A stretch of 64,000 nt of DNA, from assembly GCF_900188405.1 (NCBI RefSeq), contig NZ_FZOF01000024.1:1-64000 (forward strand). Reading direction: 5' to 3'. Position 1 is the first letter of the stretch; each line of letters opens with the position of its first letter. A program made the translations under genes and the position numbers. Source of the stretch: Actinacidiphila glaucinigra. Lineage in GTDB: Bacteria > Actinomycetota > Actinomycetes > Streptomycetales > Streptomycetaceae. Under the pieces are notes generated by a model. The model was given only the letters and a program-made list of their open reading frames with translations, made no database searches and was not told the origin of the DNA. This document shows, piece by piece, positions 53,148-60,618 of this stretch.

Positions 53148-54794
53148 TCAGCCCGCGGCGCGGCGGTGGCTGCGGGTGCCGTTGCGGGAGCGCTTCTCGA
53201 TGTACATGCGCTGGTCCGCGGACTGCAGCACCTCGTCCGCGGTCATCCCGCAGCCGGCCCAGCCGATGCCGAAGCTGGCGCCGACCCGGACCGCGCGGCC
53301 CTCGAAGCGGATCGGCGGGATGATCGCGTTGCGCAGGCGGACGGCGAGGTCCTCGGCGTCCTCGCGGCCGAGGCCGTCGGCGAGGACGACGAACTCGTCG
53401 CCGCCCAGCCGGGCCACCGTGTCGCCGTCGCGCACCGCGCTGGTGAGGCGGCGGGCGACCTCGATGAGCACGGCGTCGCCGGTGTGGTGCCCGAAGCGGT
53501 CGTTGATCGACTTGAAGCCGTCCAGGTCGCAGAAGAGCACGGCCAGGCCCTTGCCGCCGTCCGCCTCGTCGGACGGCTGGACGGTGTGGGTGTGGTGGTC
53601 GAAGCCGGACAGCCGGGCGGTGCCGTCGACCGGGTCGTAGTCGTAGGTGTAGGCGAACTCGTCGGTGCCCGCGTGGGCGGCGGTGTGGCCGTCGGCGTCC
53701 GGGGCCTGCGGGCGGGCGCAGATCTTGCCGGACAGCCGGGCGCGCAGCTCGGCGCTGTTGGGCAGCCCGGTGAGCGAGTCGTGGCTGGCGCGGTGGGCGA
53801 GGGCGAGTTCGCGGCCCTTGCGTTCCTCGATGTCCTCGACGTGGGTGAGCAGGAAGCGCGGGCCGTCGGCGGTGTCGGCGACGACGGAGTTGCGCAGGTT
53901 GACCCACACGTAGCTGCCGTCGCGGCGCTGCAGCCGCAGTTCGGCGCGGCCGCCCTCGGCGCTGGTGCGCAGCAGGACGCCGACGTCCTCGGGGTGGACG
54001 AGGTCGGAGAAGGAGTGGCGGCGCAGCACCGCGGCGGGGCGGCCGAGCAGCCGGCACAGCGCGTCGTTGGTGCGGACGAGCTTGCCGTGCTGGTCGCCGC
54101 CCATCTCGGCGATGGCCATGCCGCTGGGGGCGTACTCGAAGGCCTGCCGGAAGCTCTCCTCGCTGGCCCGCAGCGCCTGCTGCTCGCGCTCCAGACGGAC
54201 CAGGGCGCGTTGCATATTTGCACGTAGACGCGCGTTGCTGATGGCGATGGCGGACTGGAAGGCGTACATCTGCAACGCCTCGCGGCCCCACGGGCCGGGA
54301 CGGCGGCCGCCCACGGGGCGGTCGACGGATATGACGCCGATCAGCTCGCCCGCGCCGGCCGGGTTGGCGTGCATGGGGGCGAGGAGGCGGTCCTCGGGGT
54401 GCCACTCGTCGGGGAAGCGGGGCGGCGGGCCGTCACCGGGCCAGCTGGGGACGTCGTCGCCGTCCAGCACCCAGCCCTCGTGGTGGGGTATGAAGCGCAG
54501 GGTGCCCCAGCGCTCCCCCATCGTGAGCCGGCGCTCCCAGGAGGCGCGTGAGCCGACCCGGCCGGCCATCAGGGCCTCCGCGGCGGCGCTCCCGGCGACG
54601 GCGGCGACGACCAGGTCGCCGTCGGGGCGGACGAGGTTGACCACGGCCAGTTCAAAGCCGAGGCCCTTGACGACGCCGTCGGCCACGGCCTGCAGGGTGT
54701 CGGCGAGGCTGCGCGCGCAGTTGAGGTCCGCCACGACCTGGTGCACCTGGCGCAGGGTCGCGAGGCGGACATACGGCTCCGACTCGGTGTCCAT
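53148..54794 (-). CDS. GAF-PAS-GGDEF diguanylate cyclase
   Basis: 548 aa cytoplasmic protein. GAF about residues 15-200, PAS/PAC about 225-345, GGDEF about 350-545. The active-site motif LGGDEFVV is intact and the inhibitory I-site RDGD lies five residues before it, so it should make and be inhibited by c-di-GMP. About 60 extra residues (KICARPQAPDADGHTAAHAG onward) interrupt the GGDEF domain between LTGLPNSAEL and LAVLFCDLDGFK. ATG 54794 follows GGGGAG. In Streptomyces c-di-GMP controls BldD and development. Which cdg gene it is remains unsettled. Confidence 0.92.
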   Translation of the reverse strand: MDTESEPYVRLATLRQVHQVVADLNCARSLADTLQAVADGVVKGLGFELAVVNLVRPDGDLVVAAVAGSAAAEALMAGRVGSRASWERRLTMGERWGTLRFIPHHEGWVLDGDDVPSWPGDGPPPRFPDEWHPEDRLLAPMHANPAGAGELIGVISVDRPVGGRRPGPWGREALQMYAFQSAIAISNARLRANMQRALVRLEREQQALRASEESFRQAFEYAPSGMAIAEMGGDQHGKLVRTNDALCRLLGRPAAVLRRHSFSDLVHPEDVGVLLRTSAEGGRAELRLQRRDGSYVWVNLRNSVVADTADGPRFLLTHVEDIEERKGRELALAHRASHDSLTGLPNSAELRARLSGKICARPQAPDADGHTAAHAGTDEFAYTYDYDPVDGTARLSGFDHHTHTVQPSDEADGGKGLAVLFCDLDGFKSINDRFGHHTGDAVLIEVARRLTSAVRDGDTVARLGGDEFVVLADGLGREDAEDLAVRLRNAIIPPIRFEGRAVRVGASFGIGWAGCGMTADEVLQSADQRMYIEKRSRNGTRSHRRAAG

Positions 54795-55121
54795 GCGCTC
54801 TCCCCGGGCCCTCGACGACAACTCCTGAGACTGCTTGTGGTCCGTTGTGGTCCAATTCCCACCGCAACTGAATCACAGCGAGCAGTTCGACCGGTACACA
54901 GGGTCAACAATTCATGCCCCTTGTGACTCAAGTCACATCTGGTTGTCGTGTTCCGATCACGCAGCGTAGAGCAGACCGGGTGCTCCCCCTCACCCATTGA
55001 ACACAATCGAGCAGGTGAGCGGGGGTTGTACGACCGGAGGCGACTACAGCCGGAGGTCCTAGGACCCGGCTCGATCCGAAGTCCGATGCGGGTGATGCGG
55101 CAGTCCGGCTAGCGTCGGGGC
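54795..55121. other. Divergent promoter region of the GGDEF and flavin-reductase genes
   Basis: 327 nt with no gene. It contains a perfect CRP-type palindrome (54922-54937), AT-richer sequence at 54880-54960, and TAGCGT at 55110-55115 close to the flavin-reductase start. Confidence 0.6.
54922..54937. promoter_or_regulatory. Perfect CRP-type binding site
   Basis: TGTGACTCAAGTCACA has perfect 7-bp arms and fits both TGTGA-N6-TCACA and the Streptomyces Crp pattern GTG-N6-GNCAC. It lies 128 nt upstream of the GGDEF start (minus) and 185 nt upstream of the flavin reductase (plus). Confidence 0.7.
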
Positions 55122-55703
55122 GTGTCACAGTCAATCACCTCCACGCCCCGCATCCCGCATCCTGGGACCGTGCCCGACGGTTCCGAGCCACCCCTGTCCG
55201 GCGTGGACAGCGACGCCTTCCGCGCCGTCATGAGCCGCCTCGCCGCGGGGGTGGTCCTGGTGACCGCCCACGACCCCGAGGACGGCCCGCGGGGGGAGGA
55301 CGTCGGCATGACCGCGACCGCCTTCGTCTCGGTCTCCCTGGAGCCGCCCCTGGTGATGGTGAGCCTGCGCGAGGGATCCCGGATGGACGAGCTGCTGGAG
55401 CGCCAGGGGCGCTGGGCGGTGTCCGTGCTGAGCGAGAGCCAGCGGCACATCGCCGGGCGCTTCGCCATGCGCGGCCGCATCAGCGACCGGCTGCTCTTCG
55501 AGGACGTGGCCTACTACCGCGGCGAGGCCTCGGGCGCCCCGATCCTCGGCGGCGGCCTGGCCGTGCTCGAGTGCGAGACCGAGCAGCGCGTCCCGGCGGG
55601 GGACCACACCCTGGTGATCGCCCGCGTGCTGACCGCGCGCACCCCCAGCGCGGACGGCGCCCCGCTGATGTACTTCCGGGGCCGCTACCGGCACCTCGGC
55701 TGA
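55122..55703 (+). CDS. Flavin reductase-like domain protein
   Basis: 193 aa. FMN-binding split-barrel flavin reductase family: FRAVMSRLAAGVVLVTAHD, MTATAFVSVSLEPPLVMVSL and the C-terminal LMYFRGRYRHLG. Such proteins supply reduced flavin to a monooxygenase or are reductases in their own right; no partner lies adjacent. GTG 55122 has no ribosome-binding site but TAGCGT 6 nt upstream, a leaderless arrangement. Confidence 0.9.
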   Translation: MSQSITSTPRIPHPGTVPDGSEPPLSGVDSDAFRAVMSRLAAGVVLVTAHDPEDGPRGEDVGMTATAFVSVSLEPPLVMVSLREGSRMDELLERQGRWAVSVLSESQRHIAGRFAMRGRISDRLLFEDVAYYRGEASGAPILGGGLAVLECETEQRVPAGDHTLVIARVLTARTPSADGAPLMYFRGRYRHLG

Positions 55704-55743
55704 GGCGCGCCGCACGTCCCCGCGGCAAGGACACCGCCGGAGC

Positions 55744-56187
55744 TCAGGACCAGCCCCGCGGGTCGCGGCCGCGCTTGGTGTCGCCGCGGCGCTTCTTCTC
55801 CTTCAGCCGCCGCTCGTTGATGCCGCGCGGGATCTTCGTGGGTCTGCGCACCTTGGGCGGCGGCGCGGTGGCCTCGGCGAGCAGCGCCGCCAGGCGGGTC
55901 ATCGCCGCCTCCCGGTTGCGCCACTGCGAGCGGTGCTCGGAGGCCCGTACGACCAGGACGCCGCCCACCAGGCGGGAGGCGAGCCGCTCCAGGGCGCGCT
56001 GCTTCCACACCGTGGGCAGCGACTCGGAATTGGCGAGATCGAATCGCAGTTCGACCTGGCTGTCCGAGGTGTTCACATGCTGGCCGCCCGGTCCGGACGA
56101 ACGGGAGAAACGCCACATCAGCTCGGCATCCGGTACGGAGACCGAGCCGCGGACGACGAGTGGGGGCGGCCCTGACATGCCTCCCAT
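55744..56187 (-). CDS. arfB: Ribosome-rescue peptidyl-tRNA hydrolase ArfB
   Basis: 147 aa. Class I release-factor-like domain with the catalytic GGQ in SSGPGGQHVNTSDSQVELRF (about residues 31-50) and a basic C-terminal tail (PRGINERRLKEKKRRGDTKR) that enters the mRNA channel of stalled ribosomes. Lacks the codon-recognition domain of RF1/RF2. Start at ATG 56187 or 56178. Confidence 0.92.
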   Translation of the reverse strand: MGGMSGPPPLVVRGSVSVPDAELMWRFSRSSGPGGQHVNTSDSQVELRFDLANSESLPTVWKQRALERLASRLVGGVLVVRASEHRSQWRNREAAMTRLAALLAEATAPPPKVRRPTKIPRGINERRLKEKKRRGDTKRGRDPRGWS

Positions 56188-56258
56188 GATCCCGCCGACG
56201 GCCGCCGGAGTCACAGGATTTTCCGGGACATGGCCCCGGAGGCGGTTTTCGCCGTAAA

Positions 56259-56285
56259 GGAACCATGCGGGCCTCTCACGACGTT
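56259..56285 (+). promoter_or_regulatory. ECF-type promoter candidate upstream of terD
   Basis: GGAACC (56259-56264), a 17-bp spacer and CGTT (56282-56285) match the general ECF sigma pattern. A second candidate -10, TAGCGT, lies at about 56299-56304. SigE is encoded in the same window but a direct link is only a guess. Confidence 0.35.
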
Positions 56286-56346
56286 CCCCCCTGTGAAGGT
56301 AGCGTCGTCGTCGGCACGAATGACCGACATCACGGAGGGGACTCCC

Positions 56347-56922
56347 ATGGCTGTAAGCCTGTCGAAGGGCGGCAACGTCTCGCTCACCAAGGAAGCACCG
56401 GGCCTGACGGCCATCACGGTGGGCCTTGGCTGGGACGTGCGCACGACCACCGGCACCGACTTCGACCTCGACGCGAGCGCCATCGCGCTCAACCCGAGCG
56501 GCAAGGTCTACGCGGACCCTTACTTCGTCTTCTTCAACAACAAGCAGACGCCGGACCAGAGCATCGTCCACACCGGCGACAACCGCACCGGCGAGGGCGC
56601 GGGCGACGACGAGGCCATCAACGTCAACCTGGCGGGGCTGCCCGCCGACGTCGAGCGGATCGTCTTCCCCGTCTCGATCTACGACGCCGAGACCCGCAGC
56701 CAGAACTTCGGCCAGGTGCGGAACGCCTACATCCGCATCGTCAACCAGGCCGGCGGCGCCGAGATCGCCCGCTACGACCTCAGCGAGGACGCCGCCACCG
56801 AGACCGCCATGGTCTTCGGCGAGCTCTACCGCAACGGCGCCGAGTGGAAGTTCCGCGCGGTCGGCCAGGGCTACGCCTCCGGCCTCGCCGGCATCGCCAC
56901 CGACTTCGGTGTCGGCCTCTGA
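56347..56922 (+). CDS. terD: TerD-family stress protein
   Basis: 191 aa. Tellurium-resistance/CABP family; members bind calcium and influence development in Streptomyces. Typical strands include VSLSKGGNVSLTKEAPGL, WDVRTTTGTDFDLDASAIAL and NFGQVRNAYIRIVN, with Asp-rich calcium sites at FDLDAS and GDNRTGEGAGDDE. GGAGGGG precedes the ATG. No other ter gene is adjacent. Confidence 0.93.
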   Translation: MAVSLSKGGNVSLTKEAPGLTAITVGLGWDVRTTTGTDFDLDASAIALNPSGKVYADPYFVFFNNKQTPDQSIVHTGDNRTGEGAGDDEAINVNLAGLPADVERIVFPVSIYDAETRSQNFGQVRNAYIRIVNQAGGAEIARYDLSEDAATETAMVFGELYRNGAEWKFRAVGQGYASGLAGIATDFGVGL

Positions 56923-56957
56923 CACCGGCCGGTGAGCCTCACTTGATGAGGCGCCTC

Positions 56958-56988
56958 ATGCCCCGCACGCGACCGGCGTGCGGGGCAT
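56958..56988 (+). terminator. Terminator of terD
   Basis: Perfect 13-bp stem (ATGCCCCGCACGC with its complement, 56976-56988) and GACCG loop, 36 nt after the stop. It is preceded by a separate perfect palindrome, ATGAGGCGCCTCAT (56946-56959). Confidence 0.85.
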
Positions 56989-57305
56989 GCTCGTGCTCGA
57001 ACGCCTCGTGCCGGTGGACGGCTCCCTCCCGCCCGGCGTCCTCGCCGGGCTGACGGAGGTGTACGCCCCGACCCCGGATCCGTCACCCCGGCGGAGCAGG
57101 CCGCGAGCAGCGAGAGCGCCCAACCGGCCCACCCCGCCGCGGAGGTGCCGCTCGCCCGCGACGACGCCGACGGGAGCCTGGCGGGCCTCGCCGTCACCCC
57201 GCCGAGCACCCGGACCGCCGGGCTGGGTCAGGACCGGCGGATGGGCCGCCCCTGCTCCGTCCTCCACAAGGACCTGCCGCCGGGGCCGCCGCGTACCATC
57301 GGCGG
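56989..57305 (+). other. Gene-free stretch, possible gene remnant
   Basis: 317 nt between the terD terminator and the next gene. Different frames show coding-like pieces (MLVLERLVPVDGSLPPGV in one, GSLAGLAVTPPSTRTAGLGQ in another) that would need at least one frameshift to join. It could be a decayed acetyltransferase-like gene; evidence is weak. Confidence 0.25.
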
Positions 57306-57800
57306 GTGATCGACCTCGGCTACTCGCTCTCCCGCCGCTTTCCCGACCCCCCGCAGACCGACTACCGCACCGCCGACGTACGGGCGCTGCGCCACGACCT
57401 GTTCTGCGGGGACGTCTACGTGGCGGACGTGACGGCCGACCGTGAACTGTCCACAGCCTGGGGATGGGTGCCCGTCCTCGACTTCGCGTGGGCGCTCTGC
57501 GACATCGTCGAGCAGCTGGACCGCGACCCGCTCGGCAGCCGAGCGGCCCGCCCCCAGTACGCCGAGCTGGACTTCACCGAGTCCACCGACCGGCTGCGCT
57601 TCCGGCGCCGCTTCGGATTCGTCGACGTGAGCGCCGACTGGGCGCCGGACGACCGGCCGCTCTCCCTCGCCCACGCCGAGCTGCGCCGCGAGGCCCGCGA
57701 CTTCCTGCACGACCTGGTCGCCGACCTCGCCGACATGCACGACGGCCTGGACGCCAACCCCGTGATCTGGGAACTGACGGCGCGTTTCCCCCGGCTGTAG
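57306..57800 (+). CDS. Conserved hypothetical protein
   Basis: 164 aa, acidic, with many Asp and aromatic residues (DVYVADVTADRELSTAWGWV, DFAWALCDIVEQLDRDPLG). No signal peptide, membrane helix or recognised domain. Starts at GTG 57306 directly after GGCGG. High third-position GC supports coding. Confidence 0.75.
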   Translation: MIDLGYSLSRRFPDPPQTDYRTADVRALRHDLFCGDVYVADVTADRELSTAWGWVPVLDFAWALCDIVEQLDRDPLGSRAARPQYAELDFTESTDRLRFRRRFGFVDVSADWAPDDRPLSLAHAELRREARDFLHDLVADLADMHDGLDANPVIWELTARFPRL

Positions 57801-57855
57801 CCCGAACGGCGCAGTCCCGGGTGCGGGACCCGTTCGGCCGTCGTCCACTTGGGGC

Positions 57856-58257
57856 ATGGACGACTACCCTCTGCTGAACCTCTTCTGGACGATGCTCCTG
57901 ATCTTCTGCTGGGTGCTGTGGTTCTTCCTGCTCTTCAGGATCATCGGGGACCTGTTCCGCGACCACACCGTCGGCGGCTGGGCCAAGGCCGGCTGGATCA
58001 TCGTGCTGATCTTCCTGCCCTTCATCGGCGTGCTGATCTACGTCATCGCCAGGGGCAAGGGCATGGCCGAGCGCGACCAGAAGCAGGCGAAGGAAATGGA
58101 CGCGGCCTTCAAGCAGTACGTGCGGGAGGCCGCCTCGGGCGACGGCGGAGCGGCGGGCGGCAACGTCGACCAGCTGTCCAAGCTCGCCGAACTCAAGAGC
58201 CAGGGGCACATCACCGAGGACGAGTACACCAAGGCGAAGACGAAACTCCTCGCCTGA
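57856..58257 (+). CDS. Membrane protein with PLD-N-like and SHOCT domains
   Basis: 133 aa. Two membrane helices (about residues 8-28 and 45-65) in the phospholipase D nuclease N-terminal-like arrangement, then a coil and a C-terminal SHOCT motif (LSKLAELKSQGHITEDEYTKAKTKLL). SHOCT domains are short oligomerisation modules. Function unknown. Confidence 0.85.
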   Translation: MDDYPLLNLFWTMLLIFCWVLWFFLLFRIIGDLFRDHTVGGWAKAGWIIVLIFLPFIGVLIYVIARGKGMAERDQKQAKEMDAAFKQYVREAASGDGGAAGGNVDQLSKLAELKSQGHITEDEYTKAKTKLLA

Positions 58258-58271
58258 CCGGCTTCACCTGC

Positions 58272-58302
58272 TTGACCTCAACCTCGCTTGAGGTCGGACA
58301 GT
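58272..58302 (+). promoter_or_regulatory. MerR-type promoter with perfect SoxR-like box
   Basis: TTGACC (58272-58277), a 19-bp spacer and GACAGT (58297-58302) have the over-long spacing typical of MerR-family promoters. The spacer holds CCTCAA-N6-TTGAGG (58276-58293), the same arms as the SoxR box upstream of E. coli soxS; arms extend to GACCTCA/TGAGGTC. Streptomyces SoxR controls several reductases and oxidoreductases, which fits the quinone oxidoreductase downstream. No soxR gene lies in the window. Confidence 0.75.
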
Positions 58303-58308
58303 GGGCGG

Positions 58309-58332
58309 TGCGGATCATCCGACCGCCCACTG
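58309..58332 (+). terminator. Hairpin at the start of the oxidoreductase transcript
   Basis: 11 bp of perfect stem for CAGTGGGCGGT with ACCGCCCACTG (58309-58319 and 58322-58332); since only 2 nt lie between the arms, the innermost pairs must open to make a loop. It may end the transcript of the SHOCT gene upstream. It also falls at the predicted +1 of the SoxR-type promoter, so it may instead cap the 5' end of the next mRNA. Confidence 0.55.
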
Positions 58333-58355
58333 CCTCATGTCCAGGGGGAAGCACC

Positions 58356-59330
58356 GTGCACGCCATCCGTCTCCACGCGTTCGGCCCGGCGGGCAACCTG
58401 CGCCACGAGAAGACCGGGGACCCGGAGCCCGGCCCCGGCGAGGTGCGCATCGCCGTCGCCGCCGCGGGCGTCCATGTGATCGACACCGCCATCCGCTCCG
58501 GCGACCCCAACGGGCCCTACCCGCTGCCCAAGCTGCCTACCGTCCCCGGCCGCGAGGTGGCCGGCACCGTGGAGGCCCTCGGGGAGGGCGTCGGCCCGGA
58601 GTGGCTCGGCCGGCCCGTCGTCGCCCACCTGGGCATGGTGCCGGGCGGATACGCCGAACTCGCCGTCACCGCCGTCGAGAAGCTCCACGTGCTGCCGGAC
58701 GGCCGCGACCCCGCCGAAGCCGTCGCCATGATCGGCACCGGGCGCACGGCCATGGGCATCCTGCGCCAGGCGCCCCTCGGCCCCGCCGACACGGTCGTGG
58801 TCACCGCGGCGGCGGGCGGGCTGGGCAGCCTGCTGGTGCAGGCGGCGCGCGCCGCGGGCGCGGTCGTCCTCGGGCTCGCCGGCGGGCCCGCCAAGACCGC
58901 GCGCGTCCTGGAACTGGGCGCGGACGCCGCCGTCGACTACTCCGCCGAGGGCTGGACGGACACGGCCGGAAAGGCCCTGGCCGGGCGACCGGGCACGGTC
59001 GTCCTCGACGCCGTCGGCGGAGACCTCGGACGCGGCGCGGTGGACCTGCTGGGCCCGGGCGGACGGCACGTCGTCTACGGCTGGGCGTCCGGCGGGCCGC
59101 TGGAGTTCCCGCCCGGGGAACTGACCGCGCGCGGCATCACCTCCGAGGTCGTCCTCGGTCCGGCCATGCTGCGGATCGGCCTGCGGACGCTGGAGGAGGA
59201 GGCACTCGCCGCGTGGACGTCCGGCCGGCTCACCCCCGTCGTACAGCGCTTCCCGCTCGCCGAGGCCGCCGCCGCGCACACGGCCCTGGAGGGCCGCGGC
59301 ACGATGGGCAAGGTCGTCCTGGTGCCTTAG
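58356..59330 (+). CDS. Zinc-free quinone oxidoreductase (MDR family)
   Basis: 324 aa medium-chain dehydrogenase/reductase. GroES-like N-terminus (GPGEVRIAVAAAGVHVIDTA, VPGREVAGTVEALGEGVG), and NADPH-binding VTAAAGGLGSLLVQAARAAGA (read in parts). The Cys and His zinc ligands of alcohol dehydrogenases are absent, as in quinone reductases. GTG 58356 follows AGGGGGAAG. The SoxR-type promoter suggests induction by redox-active compounds. Confidence 0.92.
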   Translation: MHAIRLHAFGPAGNLRHEKTGDPEPGPGEVRIAVAAAGVHVIDTAIRSGDPNGPYPLPKLPTVPGREVAGTVEALGEGVGPEWLGRPVVAHLGMVPGGYAELAVTAVEKLHVLPDGRDPAEAVAMIGTGRTAMGILRQAPLGPADTVVVTAAAGGLGSLLVQAARAAGAVVLGLAGGPAKTARVLELGADAAVDYSAEGWTDTAGKALAGRPGTVVLDAVGGDLGRGAVDLLGPGGRHVVYGWASGGPLEFPPGELTARGITSEVVLGPAMLRIGLRTLEEEALAAWTSGRLTPVVQRFPLAEAAAAHTALEGRGTMGKVVLVP

Positions 59331-59403
59331 GGACGACGCGTGCGGGCGGCGGCTCCCCCGGCGCGGCCGTGTGGCCGCGGCCGGTCCCGGGCAGGGAGAA
59401 AAC

Positions 59404-60618
59404 GTGACAACAGCGACGCACTCCCTGCGCGCGGTCCCGCTGACCGGAGGACCGGTGGAGATCCGCGGCGCGCTCGACCTGGAGCGGACGCGGGCCGGGC
59501 TGCTGCCGCGCCGTCTTCCGGCGTGGACGCGGTCGCAGTACCCGGACGTCTTCATGGACGAGACGACCGCCCTGCCCTCCGGCGTACGGCTGGTGTTCCG
59601 CACCGCGGCCCGGGTGGTCGAGCTGGAGCTGCTGACCTCGGTCTGGCAGCTGGCGGGGACCTTCGAGCCGCTGCCCGCCGGGGTCGTCGACCTGGTCCTC
59701 GACGGCAGGCGCGCCGGCAGCGCCCCCGCGCCGCCCGGCGACGTGCTCCACAAGCCGGACCTCTTCGCCGAGCCCTCGCGGCGCGAGGCGGGGGCGCCGG
59801 GGCGGGTCCGCTTCGACGGGCTGCCCGGCGGGGAGAAGGACGTCGAGCTGTGGCTGCCGCAGCAGACCCGCACCGAGCTGGTCGGGCTGTGGGCGGACGC
59901 CGAGGTGCTGCCGCCGCGGCCGACCGGCCGGCGGCGCTGGATCCACCACGGCAGCTCCATCAGCCACTGCGCCGCGGCGGAGTCCCCGACCGCCACCTGG
60001 CCCGCGCTCGCCGCGGCCCTGGCCGGGGCCGAGCTGCTCAACCTGGGGCTCGGCGGCAACGCGATGCTCGACCCGTACGTCGCCCGGACCATCCGGGACC
60101 TGCCGGCCGACCTGATCAGCCTCAAGCTGGGCATCAACATCGTGAACCGGGACGCCTTCCGGCTGCGCTCCTTCGGCCCGGCGGTGCACGGCTTCCTCGA
60201 CACCGTCCGCGACGGGCACCCGGACGTCCCGCTGCTGGTCGTCTCGCCCATCAGCTGCCCGGTCGTGGAGACCACCCCCGGCCCGACCGCGCCCGACCTG
60301 TCGGCCGCCGTCCCGCGGGTGGTGGCCTTGGGCTCTCCCGCGGACGTCCCCGGCGGCGCGCTCACGCTCACCGTCATCCGGGCGGAGCTGGCCCGGATCG
60401 TCGCCGCCCGCGCCGCCTGCGGCGACCCGAACCTGCACTACCTGGACGGCCGCCGGCTCTTCGGCCCGGGCGACGTCGCCGACCTGCCGGACGACCTGCA
60501 CCCCAACGCCGCGGGCTACCGGCGGATGGGGCGGCGCTTCGCGGCGCTGGCCTTCGGGCCGGGCGGGCCGTTCGCGGAGCGCCGGCGGTCCGGTCCGGGC
60601 CCGGTCAGCCCACGGTGA
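59404..60618 (+). CDS. SGNH/GDSL-family hydrolase
   Basis: 404 aa. An N-terminal beta domain (about residues 1-170) precedes an SGNH hydrolase domain. The nucleophile Ser is in IHHGSSISHC (about 180-189), the Gly/Asn blocks are in LGLGGNAML and LKLGINIVN, and the Asp-His pair in DDLHPNAAGY (about 361-370). No signal peptide. Acts on esters or acetylated sugars; substrate unknown. GGGAGAAAAC precedes GTG 59404. Ends 14 nt inside the convergent FAD oxidase gene. Confidence 0.9.
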   Translation: MTTATHSLRAVPLTGGPVEIRGALDLERTRAGLLPRRLPAWTRSQYPDVFMDETTALPSGVRLVFRTAARVVELELLTSVWQLAGTFEPLPAGVVDLVLDGRRAGSAPAPPGDVLHKPDLFAEPSRREAGAPGRVRFDGLPGGEKDVELWLPQQTRTELVGLWADAEVLPPRPTGRRRWIHHGSSISHCAAAESPTATWPALAAALAGAELLNLGLGGNAMLDPYVARTIRDLPADLISLKLGINIVNRDAFRLRSFGPAVHGFLDTVRDGHPDVPLLVVSPISCPVVETTPGPTAPDLSAAVPRVVALGSPADVPGGALTLTVIRAELARIVAARAACGDPNLHYLDGRRLFGPGDVADLPDDLHPNAAGYRRMGRRFAALAFGPGGPFAERRRSGPGPVSPR

